Below, in pieces: positions 1 through 5,630 of a DNA stretch of 5,667 nucleotides; position 1 is the first letter of the stretch, and every line of letters starts with the position of its first letter. Location: NCBI GenBank assembly GCA_937915045.1, contig CALDNM010000145.1, positions 1-5,667 of the forward strand, given 5' to 3'. The position numbers and the translations under genes are program-made. Origin of the DNA: an uncultured Clostridia bacterium (GTDB taxonomy: Bacteria > Bacillota > Clostridia > Peptostreptococcales > Anaerovoracaceae). A model generated the notes under the pieces. The model was given only the letters and a program-made list of their open reading frames with translations. It was not told the DNA's origin and did not search any database.

Positions 1-25
1 TGCCGCTTTCAGTTTTTTCACTCAT
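1..25 (-). CDS. N-terminus of an unidentified protein, truncated by window edge
   Basis: Only the first eight codons are visible, starting MSEKTESG, and the gene continues beyond the left edge. The start is supported by a strong Shine-Dalgarno sequence, AAGGAGGG on the minus strand (positions 35-42), nine bases before the ATG at 23-25. A possible sigma-A promoter lies further upstream at 104-132. The gene is on the same strand as the radical SAM gene, but a strong terminator (302-331) separates them, so it is probably its own transcription unit. Eight residues are too few to assign a family or function. Confidence 0.75.
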
Positions 26-103
26 TGCAAATATCCCTCCTTGCTGAATAAATAAATGTTATGAATAAGTAAAAAATGTTTATCAGCGTTCATGCGGTAT
101 AAA

Positions 104-132
104 AATATATAATTTCGTTTTTGCACGAGCAA
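104..132 (-). promoter_or_regulatory. Putative sigma-A promoter of the left-edge gene
   Basis: On the minus strand, TTGCTC (127-132) as -35 and TATATT (104-109) as -10 are separated by 17 bases. The -35 matches the consensus only in TTG, while the -10 is good. The implied leader before the ATG at 25 is about 70 bases and AT-rich. No riboswitch-like or attenuator structure is recognisable in it. This is a motif match only. Confidence 0.45.
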
Positions 133-173
133 CACATCCGCAGTCTCGCTGAATGGAGAATGAAAGAAAGTTT

Positions 174-202
174 TTGTACTCTTTCATTGGCAAAATTATA
201 CT
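174..202 (+). promoter_or_regulatory. Promoter-like element on plus strand with no obvious gene downstream
   Basis: TTGTAC (174-179) and TATACT (197-202) are separated by exactly 17 bases, a good sigma-A match. Transcription would begin near 209. It would run through a short GTGC/GCAC stem (248-251 and 257-260) followed by a T-rich stretch from about 262 to 276. That arrangement could give a small RNA of roughly 65 bases. The four-pair stem is weak for a terminator, and chance promoter matches are common in AT-rich DNA, so confidence is low. Confidence 0.35.
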
Positions 203-285
203 ACTGTCGCAATTGTCAGTCAAGTCTGATATGAACGAACTTTTCGTGCAGAAAAACGCACTTATTTTTCTTTTTTCGCTATATG

Positions 286-301
286 CGTTGAAATTTCAAC
301 G
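286..301. repeat. 16-bp perfect palindrome
   Basis: CGTTGAAATTTCAACG is a perfect inverted repeat with no spacer. It lies directly beside the A-run (302-308) that forms the T-tract of the radical SAM terminator on the other strand. Seen in the sequence: perfect two-fold symmetry. Possible roles are a protein-binding site or a second hairpin downstream of the terminator. No protein family is assigned. Confidence 0.6.
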
Positions 302-331
302 AAAAAAAGCGGCGGTTTTTTTGACCGCCGC
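302..331 (-). terminator. Intrinsic terminator of the radical SAM gene
   Basis: On the minus strand an eight-pair, mostly G+C stem (GCGGCGGT with ACCGCCGC, positions 324-331 and 309-316) encloses a seven-base A-rich loop and is followed by seven T residues (302-308). It begins about 57 bases after the radical SAM stop codon. The repeated GCC units allow a shifted alternative pairing (328-336 with 308-315). Both versions are strong rho-independent terminators for minus-strand transcription. Confidence 0.92.
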
Positions 332-388
332 CGCTTGATCCGAAAAAATATATTTGTTTTATTTATCGTATCATTAAAAATATTTATT

Positions 389-1756
389 CTATTTGTGCTG
401 TACTCTCGCGTTTCTCTTCTTGTGATATTCCGTGTTCCAGATCTTGTCCGCAACAGGCTCCCAGTTCTTAGCTGCTTCTCTGCACTTCGCTGTGAGAGTA
501 TGGACATCCTCCGGCGATTCGAGGTCTGTCGACTTGCAGTCGCAGTTGTCTACGATCTCATCTATAGCGTCAGGATTGTCGAGTACCGGACATGGCTGCA
601 TATAGTTGTCATTGAACGGCTGGTGATCATGATAACCCATGAACAGAGGCGCCTTATATGCTTCAAGCAATGTCTTTTCCCTGATATTCGAATCCGAGAA
701 ATGTACGAACGCGCAAGGCTCAATATCACCATTCGCGTTGATGTGAAGATAATATCTTCCCCCTGCGATGCATCCATTGACATATTCGCCGTCATTCCAG
801 AAGTCCATTGTAAAGAGAGGTTTGTTCTCTCTGAACTTTCTGACCTGTCTGTACATGTATTCTCTCTGATCGGCAGTAGCTATGAGCTCAGGTACCGCGT
901 TCACGCCAACAGGCATGTATGTGAAGATCCAGCAGAAGAGAGCGCCCCACTCGATGAGAGCATCGATATACTCTTCGCTTCCGATCTCTGTAGCGTTCTT
1001 GCTAGTGTAGCAGCATGATACGCCGAACGGCAGCTTCTTTTCTGTGAGAAGCTTCATAGCGTTCCTTACCTTCTGGTAAGTGCCCTTTCCTCTTCTGTCA
1101 TCTGTCGCTTCTTCAAATCCTTCGACACTGATAGCAGGGACGAAGTTCTTGACCCTCAGCATCTCATTCGCGAAATCTTCATCTATAAGAGTTGAATTTG
1201 TGAACGCGAGGAACGCGCAGTCATCATGTTTTTCGCAGAGCTTGATTATGTCATCTTTTCTGACAAGAGGCTCGCCGCCTGTGTATATATACATATATGT
1301 TCCGAGCGCTTTGCCCTGTGTGATTATGCTGTCGAGTTCGTCGAATGTCAGATTGAGTTTATCTCCGTATTCAGCTGCCCAGCATCCTGTGCAGTGAAGG
1401 TTGCATGCCGATGTAGGATCGAGAAGTATCGCCCAAGGTACATTGCAGTTCTCTTTTTCTCTGACTTCATTCTGACGCTGCATCCCGAGTACGCCCGCGT
1501 TGATAACAAAGTTCTTGAATATAGTTTTCCTGACTCCCGGATCGACCTTGTCCCATAAACTCACAAGGAGCTTATACCAAGGACTGTCCTTATCTGAAAG
1601 TACATCCGAGACAAGCTGTCTCTGAGATTTGAACATCCCCATGGAGTATTTGTCTATCCATTCCATCATATGCGGAAGATTGTTCTCAGGATCCTTATCA
1701 AGATATTCGTAAGCCTTCATCATTCCTTCTTTTTTAAGATTATTTAACACGCTCAC
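389..1756 (-). CDS. Radical SAM protein with Cys-rich SPASM/twitch-like C-terminus
   Basis: This is a 455-residue predicted cytosolic enzyme. The radical SAM motif CNLHCTGC (Cys118, Cys122, Cys125; CX3CX2C) should bind the [4Fe-4S] cluster that cleaves S-adenosylmethionine. TGGEP at 159-163 is the usual SAM-contacting motif, and AISVEG (209-214) fits a later barrel strand. The C-terminal part has Cys329, Cys348, Cys389, Cys405, Cys407 and Cys425, suggesting an auxiliary cluster of SPASM or twitch type, although the spacing is not the textbook SPASM pattern. About 105 residues, largely helical in appearance, precede the barrel. The start is GTG at 1756, chosen because GAGGTGA (1763-1769) sits six bases upstream. 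The stop is TAG, followed by a strong terminator. No small precursor-peptide gene is visible nearby, so a peptide-modifying role is unsupported. The TetR gene lies upstream on the same strand. The family call is firm; the substrate is unknown. Confidence 0.93.
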   Translation of the reverse strand: MSVLNNLKKEGMMKAYEYLDKDPENNLPHMMEWIDKYSMGMFKSQRQLVSDVLSDKDSPWYKLLVSLWDKVDPGVRKTIFKNFVINAGVLGMQRQNEVREKENCNVPWAILLDPTSACNLHCTGCWAAEYGDKLNLTFDELDSIITQGKALGTYMYIYTGGEPLVRKDDIIKLCEKHDDCAFLAFTNSTLIDEDFANEMLRVKNFVPAISVEGFEEATDDRRGKGTYQKVRNAMKLLTEKKLPFGVSCCYTSKNATEIGSEEYIDALIEWGALFCWIFTYMPVGVNAVPELIATADQREYMYRQVRKFRENKPLFTMDFWNDGEYVNGCIAGGRYYLHINANGDIEPCAFVHFSDSNIREKTLLEAYKAPLFMGYHDHQPFNDNYMQPCPVLDNPDAIDEIVDNCDCKSTDLESPEDVHTLTAKCREAAKNWEPVADKIWNTEYHKKRNARVQHK

Positions 1757-1934
1757 TTAAAATCACCTCATTCTTTCTTAGTAAACACTATCGTCAAATA
1801 AAAATACAAAATCCTATTTCCTATTTATCATCCTAACATTCAGCTTAAGGATTTGACAGTAACAGTATTTTGTATTTGTTTGATTTTTTTACACAACTTT
1901 TAAATTGTATATATTTTTAACACATGATAAAAAA
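1757..1934 (-). promoter_or_regulatory. AT-rich regulatory spacer upstream of the radical SAM gene
   Basis: This 178-base spacer lies between the tetR stop and the radical SAM start. It contains an 11-bp perfect inverted repeat, AAATACAAAAT (1802-1812) and ATTTTGTATTT (1867-1877), with arms 54 bases apart. It also has a tandem ACAGT repeat (1856-1860 and 1862-1866, plus-strand reading). On the minus strand, TTGTGT - 16 bases - TACAAA is a weak promoter candidate that overlaps the distal repeat arm. No strong terminator follows tetR, only a four-pair stem at its last codons followed by T residues. Read-through from tetR is therefore possible. A separate promoter with an operator is an inference. 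Confidence 0.4.
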
Positions 1935-2510
1935 TCACTTAGTAAAAAGTTTCCCTTCAATGAAGTGTTCGAACGCGAGTTTTCTTCCATCATCGAGAGT
2001 ACCGGCAATGAGGCCGACAAGTTCTTCAGGCTCGCCCTCCATGCCTGTCTCGACCCAGTCATTTATTGTCCCTGTAACACCGTATGAGAAGAAATTCGCG
2101 ATGAATTTTTTATCATGATCCGACATTTCTCCATCCTGCGAAAAATCATCTATTATATCTTCGAACAATTTGCTGATGATAGCGCCGACATGATTGTCGA
2201 ACTCTCCGTTATCATTTTCCATCGCGTTCTTGCAGAACTTCTTATGCGATTTGACCGTCTTCAATGCTTCCGTCAGATGAGACGGCCAGTTATCGATAGT
2301 AAGCCCCTGCTGGAACGGAAACATTATCATAAGATCATATATCTGATTCAGAAGATCGTATTTATCCTGAAAATGATAATAAAATGTCAGCCTGTTCAAA
2401 TGACATTTTTCTGTAATATTTGATATAGTAATATCTGTGAAGGCTTTTTCATCCATGAGCTCCATGAATGAGTTCATTATCGCCTCTTTCGTCATATCCC
2501 CTTTAGCCAT
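1935..2510 (-). CDS. TetR/AcrR-family transcriptional regulator
   Basis: This 191-residue protein has the normal length for TetR regulators. Residues about 7-54 form the DNA-binding region. The helix-turn-helix runs ITISNITEKCHLNRLTFYYH, followed by the family signature FYYHFQDKYDLL (43-54). The C-terminal ligand/dimer domain (about 65-185) contains FFSYGVTGTINDWVETGM, which resembles the C-terminal domain of DhaS-like TetR proteins common in Firmicutes. The ligand is not predictable. The ATG at 2510 is preceded by AGAGGT (2516-2521) five bases away, and a good promoter lies just upstream. It shares a strand with the radical SAM gene 178 bases downstream, which makes that gene and tetR itself the most likely targets (inference). 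Upstream, the nfnAB terminator separates it from the nfn operon. Confidence 0.93.
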   Translation of the reverse strand: MAKGDMTKEAIMNSFMELMDEKAFTDITISNITEKCHLNRLTFYYHFQDKYDLLNQIYDLMIMFPFQQGLTIDNWPSHLTEALKTVKSHKKFCKNAMENDNGEFDNHVGAIISKLFEDIIDDFSQDGEMSDHDKKFIANFFSYGVTGTINDWVETGMEGEPEELVGLIAGTLDDGRKLAFEHFIEGKLFTK

Positions 2511-2530
2511 GATCTACCTCTCTATGCAAC

Positions 2531-2544
2531 TCAGTATACCCTGA
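2531..2544. promoter_or_regulatory. Candidate autoregulatory operator for tetR
   Basis: TCAGTATACCCTGA has inverted TCAG/CTGA arms around a six-base centre that includes the self-complementary GTATAC. It sits between the -10 box (2546-2551) and the RBS of tetR, at about the expected transcription start. A bound repressor there would block initiation. TetR regulators commonly repress their own genes. The arms are only four bases each, so this is tentative. Confidence 0.35.
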
Positions 2545-2545
2545 T

Positions 2546-2574
2546 ATTTTAGCAAATAAACATCCATTTTTCAA
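2546..2574 (-). promoter_or_regulatory. Sigma-A promoter of tetR
   Basis: On the minus strand, TTGAAA (2569-2574) and TAAAAT (2546-2551) are separated by exactly 17 bases, close to the TTGACA/TATAAT consensus. The predicted start is about 30 bases before the ATG at 2510. The -35 box is immediately adjacent to the end of the nfnAB terminator, so tetR has a clean separate start. Confidence 0.7.
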
Positions 2575-2576
2575 CC

Positions 2577-2611
2577 AAAATAAAGAGAGCGCGCTGCTAA
2601 AGCGCGTTCCC
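2577..2611 (-). terminator. Intrinsic terminator of the nfnAB operon
   Basis: On the minus strand CGCGCT pairs with AGCGCG across a TTAGC loop. The stem extends past one A-C mismatch by four more pairs (GGGA with TCTC, one G-T wobble) and is followed by TTTATTTT (2577-2584). It begins 17 bases after the nfnB stop codon. This is a standard rho-independent terminator for the operon. Confidence 0.88.
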
Positions 2612-2628
2612 TTTGATCGGCTTTGATT

Positions 2629-4014
2629 TTATTTTCCGCTGAGATATTCGTCTATCCCTTCGGCAGCAGTTTTGCCGGCTCCCATAGCCAGTATAACTGT
2701 AGCTGCTCCGGTGACAGCGTCTCCTCCGGCAAATACTCCGTCCTTTGAAGTAAGTCCCGTAGTTTCATCAGCTACGATACATTTTTTCTTGTTCATGTTC
2801 AGGCCTTCTGTAGTTGAAGGAATGAGAGGGTTCGGTGTCGTTCCGAGCGCCATGATGACTGTATCCACATCGATATCAAATTCAGATCCTTCGATAGGAA
2901 CAGGTCTTCTTCTTCCTGAATCATCAGGTTCTCCGAGCTCCATCCTGATGCATTTGATGCCGACTACGTGATCTGTATCATCTGTCAGTATCTCTACAGG
3001 ATTTGTGAGAAGCTGGAAGTCGATGCCTTCCTGCTTCGCGTGCTCTACTTCTTCAGCTCTTGCCGGCAGCTCTTTCTCGCTTCTTCTGTACACGATATGT
3101 ACTTCAGCACCGAGTCTCAGCGCTGTACGCGCGGAGTCCATAGCAACGTTTCCGCCGCCGACTACCGCAACCTTTGTACCTGCTATGATAGGTGTATCAT
3201 AATCGTCTCTGAATGCCTTCATGAGGTTGTTCCTCGTAAGGTATTCGTTCGCTGAGAAGCATCCGTTCGCTTCCTCGCCCGGTATTCCCATGAACATAGG
3301 GAGTCCCGCACCCGATCCAATAAATACAGCGTCGAAATCATTTTCAGTAACGAGCTGATCTATAGTCATCGATTTTCCGACGATAACATTCTTTTCGAAC
3401 TTTACGCCGAGTTCTTCGACCTTCTTGACTTCCTTAGCTACGACCTTTTCCTTAGGTAGACGGAATTCTGGTATTCCGTAAACCAATACGCCGCCATACT
3501 TATGAAGAGCTTCGAAAACTGTGACATCATAGCCCTTTTTCGCGAGATCTCCCGCGCATGTGAGCCCTGAAGGGCCTGAACCTATGATCGCGACCTTTTT
3601 GCCCTTCTTCTCTGTCGCTGTATCAGGCTTGATATCATGTTCAAGCGCCCAGTCAGCAACGAAACGCTCGAGCTTGCCGATCGAAACAGCTTCGCCCTTT
3701 ATGCCTCTTATGCACTGTGCTTCGCACTGTGATTCCTGCGGGCATACTCTTCCACATATAGCCGGGAGAGATGAGCTCTTGCCTATGACTTTATATGCTT
3801 TCTCGAAATCGCCCTCTTTGACTGCAGCGATGAATTCAGGGATGTCTATAGCTACAGGACATCCTGCGATACATTTAGCGTTCTTGCAGTGAAGGCAGCG
3901 CTCGGCTTCTTCCATTGCTTCTTCTTTATTATATCCATAGCACACTTCTTCAAAATTGTGCGCGCGTTCTTTAGGATCCTGCTCTCTGACAGGGACTTTT
4001 TTCATGTTGTCCAT
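2629..4014 (-). CDS. nfnB: NfnB/GltD-like NADPH-binding FAD/Fe-S oxidoreductase subunit
   Basis: This 461-residue cytosolic flavoprotein belongs to the glutamate synthase small-subunit/NfnB/SudA family. The N-terminal ferredoxin-like domain has two [4Fe-4S] cysteine sets: Cys40, 43, 48, 52 (CX2CX4CX3C) and Cys87, 91, 97, 101. GSGPSGL (145-151) binds FAD, GGGNVAMD (286-293) begins the NADPH domain, RR at 310-311 fits NADPH phosphate recognition, and FAGGDAVTG (428-436) is the second FAD motif. The ATG at 4014 is chosen because GGGGAGG (4025-4031) lies ten bases upstream. A TTG seven codons earlier would put that site inside the gene. It starts two bases after the nfnA stop, so translation is probably coupled. 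No glutamate synthase large subunit is present, and the NfnA partner favours NfnB (NADH-dependent ferredoxin:NADP+ oxidoreductase) over GltD. Databases may name this protein gltA or sudA. Confidence 0.9.
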   Translation of the reverse strand: MDNMKKVPVREQDPKERAHNFEEVCYGYNKEEAMEEAERCLHCKNAKCIAGCPVAIDIPEFIAAVKEGDFEKAYKVIGKSSSLPAICGRVCPQESQCEAQCIRGIKGEAVSIGKLERFVADWALEHDIKPDTATEKKGKKVAIIGSGPSGLTCAGDLAKKGYDVTVFEALHKYGGVLVYGIPEFRLPKEKVVAKEVKKVEELGVKFEKNVIVGKSMTIDQLVTENDFDAVFIGSGAGLPMFMGIPGEEANGCFSANEYLTRNNLMKAFRDDYDTPIIAGTKVAVVGGGNVAMDSARTALRLGAEVHIVYRRSEKELPARAEEVEHAKQEGIDFQLLTNPVEILTDDTDHVVGIKCIRMELGEPDDSGRRRPVPIEGSEFDIDVDTVIMALGTTPNPLIPSTTEGLNMNKKKCIVADETTGLTSKDGVFAGGDAVTGAATVILAMGAGKTAAEGIDEYLSGK

Positions 4015-4016
4015 CG

Positions 4017-4907
4017 TTATGCTTCCTCCCCGCAATTTCCGCAGCCGCCGTGATGTGTATCACCTTCCTGCAGCTTCAGTAAAGCTCTTCCTTCGAGCGT
4101 TTTATACATCTGAGAACGTTTCATCGCCTCATCGAAATTCACCTTATGGCCATCGAATTCAGGTCCATCTACACAGGCAAACTTAACTTCGCCTCCGACG
4201 TGGAGTCTGCAGCCACCGCACATGCCGGTGCCATCGACCATTATAGGGTTCATGCTCACTACAGTTGGGATATCATATTTCTTAGTCGTGAGCGCTGTAA
4301 ACTTCATCATTATCATCGGTCCTATCGAAACACAAAGGTCATATTTCTTGCCCTTGTTTTCAACGAGATCTTCGAGCTGCTGTGTGACCATGCCGGCAAA
4401 TCCGTATGATCCATCATCAGTAGCGACATAAAGGTCTGTGCATACGCTCCTGAGCGCGTCTTCCATTATAAGAAGGTCTTTGGTCTTTGAACCAAGGATG
4501 ATATCGCATCCTACGCCATGCTCCTTGAGCCATTTAGCCTGAGGATATACCGGAGCAGCTCCTACGCCGCCCGCGATGAATATAATACTTTTCTTCTTGA
4601 GATCTTCGATCGGCTCGAAGATGAGGTCCGATGGCTTTCCCAGCGGCCCTGTGACATCGCAGAATTCGTCTCCGTCTTTAAGCTCAGCGATCTTAGTAGT
4701 CGTGACTCCTGCTATCTGGAACACAATAGTGACAGTTCCTTTTTCTCTGTCATAATCGCATATCGTAAGCGGGATCCTTTCACCATTCTTGTCGACTTTA
4801 ACAATGATGAACTGTCCAGGCTGACAATGCGCTGTGACGCGCGGAGCCTCGATGTCCATAGCATATATTTTGTCGACAAGCTGTCTGGCATTTGATACTT
4901 TGTACAT
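4017..4907 (-). CDS. nfnA: NfnA/SudB-like FAD/[2Fe-2S] NAD(H)-binding subunit
   Basis: This 296-residue protein of the ferredoxin-NADP+ reductase fold is related to dihydroorotate dehydrogenase electron-transfer (PyrK-type) subunits. Residues 1-100 form the FAD barrel, with RIPLTI at 44-49. Residues about 105-210 form the nucleotide-binding domain, with AGGVGAAP at 112-119. The [2Fe-2S] region is VDGTGMCGGC (224-233) plus Cys245. In characterised NfnA the cluster uses three Cys and one Asp, and Asp225, Cys230, Cys233 and Cys245 fit that. The protein ends in a glycine-rich tail with a further CXXC (Cys289, Cys292). The ATG at 4907 has AGAGGAGG (4913-4920) five bases upstream. An in-frame ATG at 4940 lacks such a site and is rejected. 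It is the first gene of the nfnAB operon. With NfnB it should couple NADH and reduced ferredoxin to NADP+ reduction. The alternative name is the sulfide dehydrogenase SudB subunit. Confidence 0.9.
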   Translation of the reverse strand: MYKVSNARQLVDKIYAMDIEAPRVTAHCQPGQFIIVKVDKNGERIPLTICDYDREKGTVTIVFQIAGVTTTKIAELKDGDEFCDVTGPLGKPSDLIFEPIEDLKKKSIIFIAGGVGAAPVYPQAKWLKEHGVGCDIILGSKTKDLLIMEDALRSVCTDLYVATDDGSYGFAGMVTQQLEDLVENKGKKYDLCVSIGPMIMMKFTALTTKKYDIPTVVSMNPIMVDGTGMCGGCRLHVGGEVKFACVDGPEFDGHKVNFDEAMKRSQMYKTLEGRALLKLQEGDTHHGGCGNCGEEA

Positions 4908-4956
4908 GTTTTCCTCCTCTAATAAGTAAAGTTTCCTCATTCAAACTCTGACTTCC

Positions 4957-4985
4957 ATATTAATACGAAATAGAGTGAATATCAA
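4957..4985 (-). promoter_or_regulatory. Sigma-A promoter of nfnAB
   Basis: On the minus strand, TTGATA (4980-4985) and TAATAT (4957-4962) are separated by exactly 17 bases. Transcription should start near 4950, leaving a leader of about 43 bases before the ATG at 4907. This placement also leaves the weak upstream ATG at 4940 within ten or so bases of the 5' end, without a ribosome binding site. Confidence 0.7.
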
Positions 4986-5119
4986 GAGATTTGCGCTCAA
5001 TTACACATCTTACAGAGCAAAAAAACAATGAGGCAGAGAGTCCGTATTTTGTAAAGTATGATTTTTTTCAGCAGTTTTCACAATTTTGCTAAAAATTAAG
5101 AAATATTGGCTTTTAGGTA

Positions 5120-5147
5120 TTGATTTTCAGAAAATTCCGCATATAAT
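5120..5147 (+). promoter_or_regulatory. Sigma-A promoter of the aldehyde dehydrogenase gene
   Basis: TTGATT (5120-5125) and a perfect TATAAT (5142-5147) are separated by 16 bases. The predicted transcription start is near 5154, inside an inverted repeat. The leader to the ATG at 5208 is about 54 bases, with AAGGAGG at 5194-5200, seven bases before the start. Confidence 0.7.
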
Positions 5148-5183
5148 TAGTACTGTTAATAAGTCATATTTTTAACAATACTA
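5148..5183. repeat. Imperfect inverted repeat in the aldehyde dehydrogenase leader, operator candidate
   Basis: TAGTACTGTTAA (5148-5159) and TTAACAATACTA (5172-5183) are complementary at 11 of 12 positions, with a 12-base spacer. The repeat begins immediately after the -10 box and covers the predicted start site. It could be a repressor operator or a hairpin at the 5' end of the mRNA. The inner TGTTAA/TTAACA parts resemble Rex half-sites, but Rex operators known in Firmicutes have the half-sites much closer together. Confidence 0.5.
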
Positions 5184-5207
5184 TCATAACTACAAGGAGG
5201 CAGAATT

Positions 5208-5630
5208 ATGAGTGAACATGTAAAATTGCAGGACAGCTATGGTCTGTTTATCAATGGCGAATTCAGAGACGCGTCTGACGGCGCGACCTTTGTATCCACC
5301 TGCCCGGCTACTGGAGAAAAGCTGGCCACATGTGCTGCAGGTACAGAAAAGGATGTTGATGACGCTGTCAAAGGCGCATGGGAAGCTTATAAAACATGGA
5401 AAGATTATTCTGATAAGGACAGAGCTGCCCTTCTGAATAAAGTCGCTGATATCATCGACGAGAACGCCGAGTTCCTGGCAATGGTTGAATCCATGGATAA
5501 CGGCAAACCTATCCGTGAAACACTGAACATCGATGTTCCTCTTTCATCGGCGCACTTCCGTTATTTCGCAAGCTGCATAGTTGCTGACGAAGGATCGGCT
5601 ACAATGATCGATAATCATGACCACCCTTAA
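5208..5630 (+). pseudogene. Aldehyde dehydrogenase, N-terminal fragment cut off by an inserted sequence
   Basis: The 140-codon frame matches the N-terminal part of NAD(P)-dependent aldehyde dehydrogenases, which are normally about 490-510 residues. Family features are LFINGEF (13-19), NGKPIRET (98-105), the PLSSAHFRYFA segment (111-121) and EGSATMID (128-135), which resembles AcoD/AldB-type acetaldehyde dehydrogenases. The protein stops at residue 140. Family resemblance ends around residues 135-137, and the last codons (DHP, stop) belong to a hairpin sequence that starts near 5620. Missing are most of the Rossmann NAD-binding domain, the catalytic Cys near 300 and the catalytic Glu, so this fragment cannot be active. 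Promoter and RBS are intact, suggesting a recent break. The other part may lie beyond the right edge. If the inserted sequence can leave the DNA or the RNA, the gene could still function, but nothing here shows that. Confidence 0.8.

Larger units (their letters stand above)
133..301. other. Gene-poor spacer with a plus-strand promoter-like element and a palindrome
   Basis: This is the core of the 363-base gap (26-388) between the left-edge gene and the radical SAM gene. No convincing coding region is present. A 61-codon plus-strand frame (153-338) has no ribosome binding site, and its tail translates the radical SAM terminator, so it is not called. The stretch does contain a promoter-like TTGTAC - 17 bases - TATACT pair on the plus strand (174-202) and a 16-bp perfect palindrome (286-301). 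Both are treated separately. Confidence 0.6.
4908..5207. other. Divergent promoter region between nfnA and the aldehyde dehydrogenase
   Basis: This 300-base spacer holds two outward-facing promoters: one for nfnAB (4957-4985, minus) and one for the aldehyde dehydrogenase (5120-5147, plus). An inverted repeat (5148-5183) lies in the aldehyde dehydrogenase leader. The middle part (about 4990-5110) is AT-rich with several poly-A and poly-T runs. No gene, RNA gene or strong hairpin was recognised there. Confidence 0.7.

Noticed and set aside
153..338. 61-codon plus-strand open frame
   Set aside because: It has no ribosome binding site, a low-complexity sequence, and its last codons translate the stem of the radical SAM terminator.
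335..1018. 227-codon plus-strand open frame opposite the radical SAM gene
   Set aside because: It is antisense to a gene with clear family motifs. No RBS or recognisable domain was seen, so it is a shadow frame.
2629..4014. Glutamate synthase small subunit (GltD) in an ammonia-assimilation operon
   Set aside because: There is no large subunit (GltB) gene next to it. The partner is an NfnA/SudB-type subunit, so an NfnAB complex fits better, though family members are similar in sequence.
4015..4035. TTG start for nfnB seven codons upstream
   Set aside because: It would overlap nfnA and place the strong GGGGAGG site inside the gene. The ATG at 4014 has that site at suitable spacing.
4908..4940. 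In-frame upstream ATG extending NfnA by 11 residues
   Set aside because: No ribosome binding site precedes it, while AGAGGAGG sits directly before the ATG at 4907, where family similarity begins.
5148..5183. Canonical Rex operator
   Set aside because: The half-sites match but are 12 bases apart rather than close together. It is kept only as a finding to test, not as a Rex site call.
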